Notes: generated by a model not told the origin, from the sequence alone. A stretch of 64,000 bases of DNA from Vibrio japonicus (GCF_024582835.1 NZ_CP102096.1:1302001-1366000), one strand, 5' to 3'. Counted from the stretch's first letter, positions 8,851-17,291 are shown. Numbers and translations: made by a program.

Positions 8851-8866
8851 TTGCAACCGGGTGCAA
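8851..8866. promoter_or_regulatory. Putative LacI-family operator (copy 2)
   Basis: TTGCAACCGGGTGCAA, identical in all 16 bases to the site at 5011, located 53 bp upstream of the transporter start codon. Confidence 0.75.
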
Positions 8867-8954
8867 ATTCTTGCGCCCGTATACACTGTAGGTCTTACTC
8901 GATATAAATTGTTTAGATTTTGAATTTGTAACCTAATGATTTATAAGTCATTGA

Positions 8955-9977
8955 TTAGTTGTAGAATTCAGGTTTTTCTGGAAGTTCGATTTTCTCAATG
9001 CCACCAGAGTATTTTGCTTTCACACAAGCGTCGATCGTTACTGATACGCAGTAGCCGTCCCATGACGTTGGGCCTGTTAATTGGCCTGCACGAGCGCCAT
9101 CAATCCATTCTTGGAATTCAACGTCGAAGGCGTCAAAGAAGCGGTCTTTCCAATCCACAAAAATTTCTTGTTGTAGTGTCGCGTTGGTACGAATCACAGT
9201 TGTCGCAGGATCAGGAAGGGAAGCAACACCTTTCTCACCGGTAATCTGACATTGAATATCGTAGCCGTACTGACAGAATACGAAGCTCTGAACCGAGATA
9301 TGAACACCAGATTTAGTACTTAGAATCATGATGTGTGGATCTTGTAACTCTGGATCAGAAGAGATTTGAGTTTTACGGGGAAGAATAACCTGTGCTGTCG
9401 CGTAGTCTTCATCCAATAGCCAGCGCAGGACGTCTGCTTCATGAACGAATGAGTCGGTAATCGCCATGTCACCGCTGAATCCTGGTGCTTCTGGCGCATG
9501 GTGCCAAGCATTTAGCGTTAACGGCTCACCAATGATCTTTTGATCAAGTACGGATTTGAGCTGGCGGTATGATTTGTCGTAACGACGCATGAAGCCAACC
9601 TGAACAAGGCGCTTACCGCAAGCCACTTCAGCATCGATGATACGGCGACAGCCTTCTTCAGTTACTGCTAATGGCTTTTCACACATTACGTATTTACCAG
9701 CTTCGATTGCTGCTAGTACAAACTCTTCGTGTGTTGGCCCCCAAGACGCAACAACAATTGCATCGACCATATCGGAATTGATTAGGTCAACACCATTATC
9801 AAAAACTTCTGCTTCAATATTTTCTTGAGTCAGCCAAGAGCGTACTTGGTCATTATTCACGTCAAATACCGCGGTCACATGAGCTCCAGTGAGATAGTTC
9901 ACACGTTTGATGTGCTCTTTACCGATAGCACCAACACCAATTACACCTACTTTTAGATCAGTAATGTTTAAAGACAT
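8955..9977 (-). CDS. iolG: IolG, myo-inositol 2-dehydrogenase
   Basis: A 340-residue NAD-dependent Gfo/Idh/MocA oxidoreductase that oxidises myo-inositol to 2-keto-myo-inositol, the first pathway step. The Rossmann motif GVIGVGAIGKEHI starts near residue 10; CEKPLAV, VGFMRRYD and DSFVHEADVLRWLL give the catalytic lysine and the metal-free active-site Asp/His region. The pattern follows Bacillus IolG along its length (GYDIQCQITGE, GPTSWDGY, EKPEFYN at the end). The ATG at 9977 is favoured over one at 9986 because AAGGA is 8 nt upstream of the former and touches the latter. It is upstream of iolT on the same strand. A weak TGGAA-type box lies at 10138. Confidence 0.92.
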   Translation of the reverse strand: MSLNITDLKVGVIGVGAIGKEHIKRVNYLTGAHVTAVFDVNNDQVRSWLTQENIEAEVFDNGVDLINSDMVDAIVVASWGPTHEEFVLAAIEAGKYVMCEKPLAVTEEGCRRIIDAEVACGKRLVQVGFMRRYDKSYRQLKSVLDQKIIGEPLTLNAWHHAPEAPGFSGDMAITDSFVHEADVLRWLLDEDYATAQVILPRKTQISSDPELQDPHIMILSTKSGVHISVQSFVFCQYGYDIQCQITGEKGVASLPDPATTVIRTNATLQQEIFVDWKDRFFDAFDVEFQEWIDGARAGQLTGPTSWDGYCVSVTIDACVKAKYSGGIEKIELPEKPEFYN

Positions 9978-10137
9978 GATATTCATCCTTAATTATGTTT
10001 TTGTGTGGATAGTGAATTTTTTGTTCCACCATTCAGACTTTGATTATTGCATTAGTAAGTAACTTACTCATTTACCGATAATCTGGAGGCTAATATAGCA
10101 TTCGCGTTGGCAAGCAAATGTGAAGTAGAACTTAAAA

Positions 10138-10153
10138 TGGAATATTTATTTTG
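10138..10153. promoter_or_regulatory. Putative inositol-regulon operator (site 4, weak)
   Basis: TGGAATATTTATTTTG keeps the left arm and the AT centre of the recurring palindrome but has a degenerate right arm. It is 160 bp upstream of iolG. Confidence 0.35.
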
Positions 10154-10573
10154 ATTTTTATTATAGTCGAATGTTGTATTTCATCAAGTCGCTGACTTGA
10201 AAGTAGAGCGTATAGCTATATACAACGGTGTTTGCCGCACTTAAACAGAGTAATGGGGTAAGGGTATTTTCTTCAATAAACCGCTTGTTCAAAATGTGAC
10301 CTTAAGCTGAAAGGAGAGTAAGAAAATTCTGATTGTACGGCGTCACAAATAGTCACTCAGTTGCTCAACAAGGCCTGTTTTCTGGACATGACGGGTTTTC
10401 GCAGTGAATTAATAGCAGCGAGAATTTTTTTATTGATTCTAAATAAAGGGTATATGGGACGCTGTTTACCTCTACCTATCGGTGGCCTACATTATACAGG
10501 TACGATGGATCAGACGACGACCAGAAGCTATTTGTTATCAGTCACTTGGTTGCCTTCAAGTTAGCTTTCGATA

Positions 10574-10589
10574 TGAAAATTTCATTTCA
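10574..10589. promoter_or_regulatory. Putative inositol-regulon operator (site 5)
   Basis: TGAAAATTTCATTTCA, GAAA-N6-TTTC core, about 200 bp upstream of iolB. Confidence 0.55.
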
Positions 10590-10703
10590 TAAAATGTGTT
10601 AATAGAGGCTGAGCATCATTTTGTGATCTATGTTCAGTTGTGAAGGGAAAAATCTTAAAGAAGACTCTACATAAGGGGATTAGCCGATCTTTATCATTGT
10701 TTT

Positions 10704-10719
10704 TGAAATCTTCATTTCA
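10704..10719. promoter_or_regulatory. Putative inositol-regulon operator (site 6)
   Basis: TGAAATCTTCATTTCA, GAAA-N6-TTTC core, about 70 bp upstream of iolB and 130 bp from site 5, the same separation as the two sites before iolD. Confidence 0.58.
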
Positions 10720-10789
10720 TATTATGGATTAAATTGAAATTTAAAACCCGCTTGGGAAGTGCACATTAATACGCATAAGGAACAGTTGA

Positions 10790-11614
10790 ATGTCTAATCT
10801 ACTATCGAAATATCAAGCGTCTCCATCTGACGGTTGTACTCAAAACATTACCCCAGAAAATGCTAATTGGGGATATGTTGGATTTAAAGCTTATGAGTTA
10901 AAAGCAGGCGAAAGCCTTTCTCTGCCAGCTTCAGAAGTAGAGACTTGCCTGGTACTGGTTGCTGGTAAGGCAACTGTCGTGACGGACTCGGAAATATACG
11001 AGAATATTGGTGATCGCATGTGTCCATTCGAGCGCAAAAAACCTTATGCAGTTTATGTGACACCAAGTGATAACTGTGAAGTGAGGGCATTGACAGATAT
11101 TGAGCTGGCAGTGTGTACCTCTCCAAGTAAAGGCACTTATCCTACTCGTTTGATAGCACCAGAAAATATCGATGCTGAAGCGAGAGGCGTTGGTAACAAC
11201 AAGCGCTATGTTCACAACATTCTACCTGACTATGCCGAAGCAGACACATTGCTGGTTGTGGAAGTTTACACTGACGAAGGTTGTACAAGTTCATTCCCGA
11301 GCCACAAACACGACACGGCAAACGAGCCAAATGAGACTTATCTTGAAGAGACGTATTACCACCGACTAAACCCAGAGCAAGGGTTTGTTCTGCAACGTGT
11401 TTATACCGATGACCGCTCATTAGACGAGTGTATGGCTGCTTATAACAAAGATGTTGTGAAGGCACCGAAAGGGTATCACCCTGTTGCGACTATTGCGGGA
11501 TACGACAGCTACTACCTCAATGTTATGGCCGGCCCTTCACGTAAGTGGTTATTTACTTGGGAAGAAGACCATAACTGGGTTAATGGCCCAGAGTATGCGG
11601 AAAAACATGGTTAA
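10790..11614 (+). CDS. iolB: IolB, 5-deoxy-glucuronate isomerase
   Basis: A 274-residue bicupin metalloenzyme that isomerises 5-deoxyglucuronate to 2-deoxy-5-keto-gluconate, the step between IolD and IolC. The metal-binding cupin signature SSFPSHKHD near residues 165-173 and EETYYHRLNPEQGF just after it are plain, and the C-terminus has GPSRKWLFTWEEDHNWV, typical of the family. Length is normal. The ATG at 10790 follows AAGGAACAG. It is transcribed away from iolG. Two operator-like boxes lie upstream. A hairpin terminator follows, so it is probably monocistronic. Confidence 0.93.
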   Translation: MSNLLSKYQASPSDGCTQNITPENANWGYVGFKAYELKAGESLSLPASEVETCLVLVAGKATVVTDSEIYENIGDRMCPFERKKPYAVYVTPSDNCEVRALTDIELAVCTSPSKGTYPTRLIAPENIDAEARGVGNNKRYVHNILPDYAEADTLLVVEVYTDEGCTSSFPSHKHDTANEPNETYLEETYYHRLNPEQGFVLQRVYTDDRSLDECMAAYNKDVVKAPKGYHPVATIAGYDSYYLNVMAGPSRKWLFTWEEDHNWVNGPEYAEKHG

Positions 11615-11680
11615 TCTGTGTTGGAGCAGGGCGACTTTGTCTCGGGCTCCAACTGAATCACGAAGAATAAGTTCGCCCCA

Positions 11681-11706
11681 GAAGCCATGATTTTCATGGC
11701 TTCTTT
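11681..11706 (+). terminator. Rho-independent terminator after iolB
   Basis: GAAGCCATGA pairs perfectly with TCATGGCTTC around a TTT loop, followed by TTTGCTCTT. Confidence 0.75.
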
Positions 11707-11793
11707 GCTCTTATCAATAATAAAAATACCCACTAACGATGGCTGAGTGAACACCTGCTTAGCACTCCCTTTTACTTTTAGAAGAAGACTGTT

Positions 11794-12249
11794 ATGGATA
11801 CGACAACTCGAATCATACCTGCGAGTAAACATATCGCGTTAGTTGCGCATGATAACTGCAAGGCCCAACTCCTGAAGTGGGTTGGTGCAAAACAAGAGCA
11901 ACTGAAACCTCACACACTTTATGCCACTGGTACTACGGGGCATATGCTCCAGAAGAATACCGACTTAACCATTATTAGCATGATTAGCGGTCCAATGGGC
12001 GGCGATCAGCAAATTGGAAGCCTCATATCTCAAGGGAGTCTGGATATGCTGATCTTCTTTTGGGACCCGCTAAACTCGGTTCCACATGATCCCGATGTTA
12101 AGGCGTTACTTCGTATTGCCAGTGTGTGGAATATTCCTGTTGCCACAAATCAAGCGACGGCGGATTTTTTGTTTGCATCTGAGTGTATGTCGGGAGAAGT
12201 GGAAATCGAAATCCCTGATTATGAAGAATATTTGAGTAACCGAACCTAG
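11794..12249 (+). CDS. mgsA: Methylglyoxal synthase
   Basis: A 151-residue cytoplasmic enzyme converting dihydroxyacetone phosphate to methylglyoxal and phosphate. It follows E. coli MgsA from end to end: [20 protein letters not shown] (phosphate binding), [11 protein letters not shown] with the catalytic aspartate, [20 protein letters not shown] with the histidine, and [14 protein letters not shown]. Length is normal. IolC/aldolase activity produces dihydroxyacetone phosphate plus malonate semialdehyde, so a methylglyoxal bypass beside inositol genes makes metabolic sense, although the link is an inference. No operator-like box is seen directly upstream. Confidence 0.95.
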   Translation: MDTTTRIIPASKHIALVAHDNCKAQLLKWVGAKQEQLKPHTLYATGTTGHMLQKNTDLTIISMISGPMGGDQQIGSLISQGSLDMLIFFWDPLNSVPHDPDVKALLRIASVWNIPVATNQATADFLFASECMSGEVEIEIPDYEEYLSNRT

Positions 12250-12289
12250 ACTTTTCCTCAGACCCTGAATAAGAAAATCGGTTATAGGA

Positions 12290-12477
12290 AATTTTACATA
12301 GTTTGCTGCGCTTAACATGAAGACTTCTGTATAACTGGCCATCATGTACGTTCCGGCAGAAAACAGAGCAGCAACTAATGCCAAAATAGGTGCTAACCAA
12401 ATGACTGACATGCCTCGGTACGCGAGCTACATCAACAAAACTAACGACAGCAATATGCCCAATATTCCAACGTCCAC
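12290..12477 (-). pseudogene. gntP-family permease remnant (N-terminal 60 codons, internal stop)
   Basis: From a GTG at 12477 with GGAG 7 nt upstream, the minus strand reads VDVGILGILLSLVLLM, a TAG stop at 12427-12429, then LAYRGMSVIWLAPILALVA and SYTEVFMLSAANYVK. This is the start of a GntP-type gluconate or hydroxy-acid proton symporter. The match ends at about codon 60, where intact members continue into FFPIFLLG; here it runs into unrelated sequence. So both a nonsense codon and loss of about 380 residues are present. The preserved ribosome binding site suggests recent decay. The downstream part may once have lain where mgsA now is, or on another chromosome. Confidence 0.8.
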
Positions 12478-12526
12478 GGTAATCTCCAATATGCAATAAC
12501 ATTCCACCTCCAAAGTATGATTAAAT

Positions 12527-12542
12527 TGAAATATTGATTTCA
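12527..12542. promoter_or_regulatory. Putative inositol-regulon operator (site 7)
   Basis: TGAAATATTGATTTCA, GAAA-N6-TTTC core. It lies just upstream of the gntP remnant start and about 220 bp before the iron alcohol dehydrogenase gene, so it may once have served both. Confidence 0.58.
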
Positions 12543-12654
12543 TTACAAATAAAGTAAAAGATTGAGTTCATGTAGGAAAATCATCCAATGCATTGATCAA
12601 AGACAGTAAAATAATAGATAAAGTGTATTTAGCCTGTTCATCCCTCACATAAAA

Positions 12655-12670
12655 TGAAAAATAAATTTCA
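12655..12670. promoter_or_regulatory. Putative inositol-regulon operator (site 8)
   Basis: TGAAAAATAAATTTCA, GAAA-N6-TTTC core, about 90 bp upstream of the iron alcohol dehydrogenase start and 128 bp from site 7. The spacing repeats that of sites 1-2 and 5-6. Confidence 0.58.
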
Positions 12671-12757
12671 ATAAGTTTGTTTCGAATGGTACGTTTAAGG
12701 ACAAGTATTTCATCTACTCTTAGACTTCACGATCAATGTAATGATTAAGGAAATAGA

Positions 12758-13927
12758 ATGAGCGCACGAATCGTATTACCAAGGATTATGCATGTAGGCA
12801 AAGGGGCATCACTTCAGGCTTCGGACGTAATGGCGAGCGTAGGTGCATCTCGTCCGTTAATTGTCACCGATAAGATGATGGTTCAACTAGGTTATGTAGC
12901 AAAAGTTCAAGAGGTGCTCATTGCCCAGGGCATAGAGGCTTCCGTATTTTCTGATACGATTCCAGAGCCGACAGTAAGCTCAATCGAGGCCGGTGTAAAA
13001 ATGGTGCGTGAAGGTGGATTTGACTCCATTATTGCTATTGGTGGAGGAAGCCCAATCGACAGTGCCAAAGCCATCTCAATTGTTGGTAAGTTTGGTGGGC
13101 AAGTAAGAGATTACAAATTCCCTCGTGATGTTAGTGAAGCAGGGCTTCCGATCATTGCCATTCCAACGACTGCAGGTACTGGCTCAGAGGTCACTCGCTT
13201 CACGGTGATTACAGACGATCTACATGACGAAAAAATGTTGTGTTCCGGTCTTGGATTTATGCCTATCGCTGCGCTGGTGGACTACGAACTAACTATGTCA
13301 CTTCCTCCACGTGTCACTGCTGACTGTGGCCTGGATGCGCTGACTCACGCAATTGAAGCGTATGTTAGTCAAAAAGCGAACCAGTTCTCGGACACTCAAG
13401 CTCTGATCGCGATGGAAAAAATTGGTAAGAGTATTCGTCAGGCTTATCACAATCCAAAAGATGAGGCCGCTCGCTCTGATATGATGTTTGGCGCAACCTT
13501 GGCTGGAGTGGCATTCTCTAATGCATCAGTAGCATTAGTGCATGGTATGAGCCGACCGATTGGTGCGTTTTTCCATGTGCCTCATGGCCTATCAAACGCA
13601 ATGTTGCTACCCGCTATCACCGAGTTTTCCATTCCAAGCGCTGAACAACGTTATGCGGAGTGTGCTCGCGCTATTGGTGTTGCCTCTCTCTCTGACACCA
13701 ATGAGATTGCATGTAAGAAGTTAGTCAATGAACTGCGTGCACTAAATACAGAGCTATCCGTTCCTACACCGTCTCAATATGGTATTGATAAAGAACGCTT
13801 CTTTGATCTTCTATCCACCATGGCGCAACAAGCACTGGATTCTGGTTCACCAGGTAATAACCCTCGCGTTCCTTCTTTAGAAGAAACTATCGAGCTTTAC
13901 AAAACGGTTTGGAACGAAGGCGAATAG
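12758..13927 (+). CDS. Iron-containing alcohol dehydrogenase
   Basis: A 389-residue NAD(P)-dependent group III alcohol dehydrogenase. The nucleotide site GGGSPIDSAKA lies near residue 100. The metal ligands are in GLDALTHAIEAY (Asp and His, around residues 192-200) and in ALVHGMSRPIGAFFHVPHGL (two further His). Length is typical of the family. The substrate cannot be read from sequence. Placement between operator-like boxes of the inositol set and near iolA suggests a role with an aldehyde or semialdehyde made during inositol breakdown, or as a reductive outlet. It is a separate gene from the adhE relic at 1398. ATG at 12758 has AAGGAAA upstream. Confidence 0.9.
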   Translation: MSARIVLPRIMHVGKGASLQASDVMASVGASRPLIVTDKMMVQLGYVAKVQEVLIAQGIEASVFSDTIPEPTVSSIEAGVKMVREGGFDSIIAIGGGSPIDSAKAISIVGKFGGQVRDYKFPRDVSEAGLPIIAIPTTAGTGSEVTRFTVITDDLHDEKMLCSGLGFMPIAALVDYELTMSLPPRVTADCGLDALTHAIEAYVSQKANQFSDTQALIAMEKIGKSIRQAYHNPKDEAARSDMMFGATLAGVAFSNASVALVHGMSRPIGAFFHVPHGLSNAMLLPAITEFSIPSAEQRYAECARAIGVASLSDTNEIACKKLVNELRALNTELSVPTPSQYGIDKERFFDLLSTMAQQALDSGSPGNNPRVPSLEETIELYKTVWNEGE

Positions 13928-13984
13928 AATAGTCCGTAGTCGACAATCGATTGCCAACTAAGTCTCACTATTTCAGATCATGTA

Positions 13985-14026
13985 ACGCGCTCTTCCAAAT
14001 GGCTTTCTAGTAGCTGAAGAGCGCGT
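13985..14026 (+). terminator. Stem-loop after the iron alcohol dehydrogenase
   Basis: ACGCGCTCTTC pairs perfectly over 11 bp with GAAGAGCGCGT around a 20-nt loop, followed by CTTTC. The U-run is weak. Confidence 0.55.
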
Positions 14027-14470
14027 CTTTCACCCTAAACCTGCTTACTCTTGCCTAACTTACACTCACTGCTTTACCACTCAAGTATTACTTCTCTTTA
14101 CTCGTTGAGAGACGGTGCTTTCCTGCAGTTCTCTCCACTTATAAACAAACTTTTCGTTTCAAGCTCGCTCAATTACGTAATGTATTTTTCTTACAAGAAG
14201 GCATTCCGGCATATTTTGGGCTGAGCGCTTACATAGCCTGACATTTTCTAGCTGAAAAGAGCTTTGTTTTCGTTGTCTTGAACGCTTTGAAACATAGCCT
14301 CGGTAGGCTTTAAATTCAATTGTCCAATAAATTCAATTGATTATGCGCTGGTGTGGAAATGTTTGTTTTATTTGACTGTAATTTTAAAATACACATTGCA
14401 TTTCGTGTGAGCTGGATCTATATTTACTCCTGTTGATGTAGGAAACTTACAAACATTTGGAGAATAAATT
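14027..14470. other. Gene-free region upstream of the small ORF pair
   Basis: No open frame with family signal. It is AT-rich toward the right end, where a promoter for the two small ORFs is expected, but I cannot pick a convincing -35/-10 pair. Confidence 0.4.
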
Positions 14471-14635
14471 ATGTACGCAGCTATCGCATATAATACTTAC
14501 TACATGGTTAAAGACGCGCGCGAGAATCAAGCCGCTTCAGAAGTAGAAGCAGTGAAGACAGAGAAAAAGCGTTTTTCATTTATGGCATTTATCAAAAAAG
14601 CAGTACCAGTACCACAAGCAACCCAAACTTTATGA
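14471..14635 (+). CDS. Unrecognised 54-residue protein, first of a tandem pair
   Basis: Small ORF with TTTGGAG 9 nt before its ATG. The product begins MYAAIAYNTYYMVKDAREN and ends in a basic stretch (KTEKKRFSF, FIKKAVP). I know no family for it. Its main support is the next ORF, whose first 19 residues match at 15 positions: both start MY-A-AYN-YYMVKDA-EN. Shared start plus two good ribosome binding sites argue that both are translated. The aromatic, tyrosine-rich head is unusual; no signal peptide or membrane segment is evident. The ORF is probably co-transcribed with its copy 10 nt downstream. Confidence 0.6.
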   Translation: MYAAIAYNTYYMVKDARENQAASEVEAVKTEKKRFSFMAFIKKAVPVPQATQTL

Positions 14636-14645
14636 GGATAATGAA

Positions 14646-14864
14646 ATGTACGGAGCAGTCGCTTACAACGCGTACTACATGGTAAAAGACGCGGAAGAAA
14701 ACCCAGAAACAAATAGCATTAAGATGAAAGCGGACCAAAAGTCTTTAAAGCTTCTCTTCAATGAGTTTGTACAAAACAACATGCCGATGTTGACTAATAG
14801 TGACGGTAGTGAGTTTTATTTTCTGTTACTCCTGGTGACATCAGTTACAGTGCTACATATATAA
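14646..14864 (+). CDS. Unrecognised 72-residue protein, second of a tandem pair
   Basis: Begins MYGAVAYNAYYMVKDAEEN, a near copy of the head of the preceding ORF, with GAGGATAATGAA giving a ribosome binding site before the ATG at 14646. After residue 20 the two diverge. This one is less basic and ends in a hydrophobic run (FYFLLLLVTSVTVL), which could be a membrane tail or the result of a frameshifted end. A duplicated head with unrelated tails suggests tandem duplication followed by decay or recombination. Function unknown. Another ATG in a different frame lies 5 nt upstream. Confidence 0.5.
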   Translation: MYGAVAYNAYYMVKDAEENPETNSIKMKADQKSLKLLFNEFVQNNMPMLTNSDGSEFYFLLLLVTSVTVLHI

Positions 14865-15539
14865 AAGGCAATAAAAACAGCTAATTAAGTGGTTTTAAAT
14901 CTAGAGGTACATGAAAAGCTTACTTCGCATTTTGTCAGCAGTTTAATAGATAAACAGGCAGTAATACTTCGCGGGAATAGTGGAAAGTTGAGTAGTCTAC
15001 CCGACTAGGGTGTTAAGGCGAGTCTCAAAGCTGGTGGCACTATGACCAAAGGACAGCACAACAGTCAGGTGAACCAAAACGCCAATGTTAGTGTTGATGA
15101 TGAACTTAAATTACCACCAGATAGAAGCAGCAGGGCAGAATAGTGGCACAGTCCGCTATGAAATACTGGATGTACTACGAGAAGAATCATAACGTATCTC
15201 ACCCAAAACATGACTCGCCAGAGTTTATTCATTTCCAATTTAATCAAGGACGTTCCTGCTGTCAGTCATTGTGGCAAGCACCAACCACTCACATTGAATT
15301 AAACGTTCTGACTTCAGTGTACAGACTCCACGAATACAGCGTTTCAGTCGTTTGCTAACCCGCACCTAAGAAGTGTCCTTATTTCAAAATACTTTCCGTG
15401 ATTCTTAAATATTACCCTTTACTCCCTTAGAGAAGCCAACGTAGTTGTAAAGGACTTGCTCTGTTTCTAGCTGACGTATGTTTCTTTTTGTGATCTGGCG
15501 TTTTAAAAGATAAAATTAATTTTTCATATATATTGAAAA
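14865..15539. other. 675-bp region with no recognisable gene
   Basis: Several short frames occur on both strands, including a 71-codon one at 15143-15358, but none has a ribosome binding site, codon pattern or family motif I can name. Given the decayed small ORF pair to the left, this may be degraded coding sequence. The right end is the iolA/mmsA control region. Confidence 0.4.
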
Positions 15540-15555
15540 TGAAAAATTAATTTCA
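15540..15555. promoter_or_regulatory. Putative inositol-regulon operator (site 9)
   Basis: TGAAAAATTAATTTCA, GAAA-N6-TTTC core, about 150 bp upstream of the semialdehyde dehydrogenase start. Its left arm is nearly identical to that of site 8. Confidence 0.58.
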
Positions 15556-15702
15556 TAGAATGATTTCGTTCGATAATGAAAAGCAAACCTGACATCAATA
15601 AACGAAGCTGAATTTGACGTTAGAAACCGCTTTTTAAAACAGAAATAGCCATAAGTACAACGCGAAACAAGTCGCTCAGTCAGTCTAAAATAGGAGTTGG
15701 TC

Positions 15703-17217
15703 ATGGAGACTATTCATAACTATATCGGTGGAAGCATTCAGGAAAGCCAAAGCGGCAAATTTGCTCCAATTTTTAACCCAGCTACTGGTGAACAAATTCG
15801 CCAAGTCGTCCTTAGCTCAAAGAGTGAAACGGAACTGGCAATTGAATCTGCTGCTAAGGCATTTCCTGCATGGTCGAAAATGCCGCCATTAAAACGTGCT
15901 CGAATCCTATTTAAGTTCAAAGAGTTAATGGAAGCTAATATGGACAAGCTTGCCAAAACGATTTCTACTGAGCACGGAAAGGTTTACTCAGATGCAATGG
16001 GCGAGCTAACTCGAGGCCTGGAAGTGGTTGAGTTTGCTTGCGGCATTCCTCATCTTCAAAAGGGTGAGCATTCAGCTAACGTGGGTACTGGTGTTGATAG
16101 CCATTCACTGATGCAACCACTAGGCGTTTGTGCGGGCATTACTCCGTTTAACTTTCCTGCGATGGTTTCAATGTGGATGTTCCCTATTGCACTTGCGACT
16201 GGTAACACATTCGTTCTAAAACCGTCAGAAAAGGATCCAACAACTTCTTTGATTCTGGCTGAGCTACTTTCTGAAGCGGGCCTTCCTGACGGCGTGTTTA
16301 ACGTAGTGAATGGCGATAAAGAGTCGGTAGATGTACTACTAACTGACCCACGTGTTCAAGCGGTCAGCTTTGTTGGCTCAACACCAATTGCGGAGTACAT
16401 TTACTCAACGGCATCGGCACATGGTAAACGTTGCCAGGCTTTGGGCGGCGCTAAAAACCACTGTATCTTAATGCCAGATGCAGATTTGGATATGGCAACG
16501 AATGCGATTATCGGTGCGGCGTTTGGTGCGGCTGGCGAGCGTTGTATGGCTCTTTCCGTGGCAGTAGTCGTTGGTGACGAAACAGCGGATCACCTTATCG
16601 ATAAACTACGTACTGGCGTTGATAAAATGACCATTGGCCCTGGTATTGTTGAGGGTAAAGAAAACGATATGGGCCCGGTAATTTCTCAAATTCACAAAGA
16701 GAAAATCATTGGTTACATCGACTCAGGTGTAGAGCAGGGGGCAGATCTGCTTATCGATGGTCGCTCTTTAAGTGTCGATGGTTTTGAAAATGGATATTTT
16801 GTGGGTCCAACGTTGTTCGACAATGTGTCACCAGAGATGACTATCTATAAAGAAGAGATTTTTGGCCCTGTGCTTGCGATTGTTCGTGTTCCGGATTTTG
16901 AAACGGCTATCCAACTGGTTAACCGCCATGAATATGGCAATGGTACGGCAATCTTCACTCGTGATGGTGAAACGGCTCGTCAGTTTAGTGAAAATGTCCA
17001 GGCTGGCATGGTAGGTATCAATATCCCAATCCCAGTACCAATGGCATTCCACAGTTTTGGTGGTTGGAAACGTTCTGTTTTCGGTCCATTAAATGTGCAC
17101 GGTAATGATGGCGTTCGTTTCTACACAAGAATGAAAACAGTATCTAGCCGCTGGCCTGCAAGTGATGTTCGCTTGGAGCAACATTCAAGCGCATTTAATA
17201 TGCCCACATTAGGCTAA
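15703..17217 (+). CDS. iolA: (Methyl)malonate-semialdehyde dehydrogenase, CoA-acylating
   Basis: A 504-residue aldehyde dehydrogenase that converts malonate semialdehyde (inositol route) or methylmalonate semialdehyde (valine route) to acetyl-CoA or propionyl-CoA; also called mmsA. Seen: N-terminal HNYIGGS, GVCAGITPFNFPAMVSMWMF, FVLKPSEKDPTTS, VGSTPIAEYIY, LGGAKNHCILMPDAD and the catalytic cysteine C281 in GERCMALS, all typical of MMSDH rather than other aldehyde dehydrogenases. ATG at 15703 is preferred to a TTG six bases earlier because AGGAG lies 7 nt before the ATG. Placement with iol genes and an upstream box of the same operator family make the inositol role likely. Confidence 0.92.
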   Translation: METIHNYIGGSIQESQSGKFAPIFNPATGEQIRQVVLSSKSETELAIESAAKAFPAWSKMPPLKRARILFKFKELMEANMDKLAKTISTEHGKVYSDAMGELTRGLEVVEFACGIPHLQKGEHSANVGTGVDSHSLMQPLGVCAGITPFNFPAMVSMWMFPIALATGNTFVLKPSEKDPTTSLILAELLSEAGLPDGVFNVVNGDKESVDVLLTDPRVQAVSFVGSTPIAEYIYSTASAHGKRCQALGGAKNHCILMPDADLDMATNAIIGAAFGAAGERCMALSVAVVVGDETADHLIDKLRTGVDKMTIGPGIVEGKENDMGPVISQIHKEKIIGYIDSGVEQGADLLIDGRSLSVDGFENGYFVGPTLFDNVSPEMTIYKEEIFGPVLAIVRVPDFETAIQLVNRHEYGNGTAIFTRDGETARQFSENVQAGMVGINIPIPVPMAFHSFGGWKRSVFGPLNVHGNDGVRFYTRMKTVSSRWPASDVRLEQHSSAFNMPTLG

Positions 17218-17251
17218 TCAAACTTTTTAACTATTTGGTAGGGGCCCTAAT

Positions 17252-17290
17252 AGGTAAGCGCGTGGCAGAGCGCGCTACCTTTTTATTTTT
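17252..17290 (+). terminator. First terminator after iolA
   Basis: AGGTA-A-GCGCG pairs with CGCGC-TACCT (one bulged A) around TGGCAGAG, followed by TTTTATTTTTT. Confidence 0.8.
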
Positions 17291-17291
17291 T

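Larger units (their letters stand above)
10016..10789. other. 774-bp divergent intergenic region between iolG and iolB
   Basis: No convincing gene. A 67-codon open frame at 10361-10564 has no ribosome binding site and no recognisable sequence. The region holds three inositol-regulon boxes (10138, 10574, 10704), which fits its role as a control region for iolG and iolB. Its length leaves room for a lost gene or small RNA, but I see no specific evidence of either. Confidence 0.5.

Noticed and set aside
10361..10564. 67-codon open frame between iolG and iolB
   Set aside because: No ribosome binding site, no family resemblance, and it sits in a region filled with operator sites.
12098..12502. 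Two overlapping minus-strand frames of 134 and 101 codons opposite mgsA
   Set aside because: Only the first 60 codons of a third reading (with a TAG) make sense as a gntP start; the remainder is the complement of mgsA.
15143..15358. 71-codon frame in the gap before iolA
   Set aside because: No ribosome binding site, no motif, and no similarity to the small ORF pair to the left.
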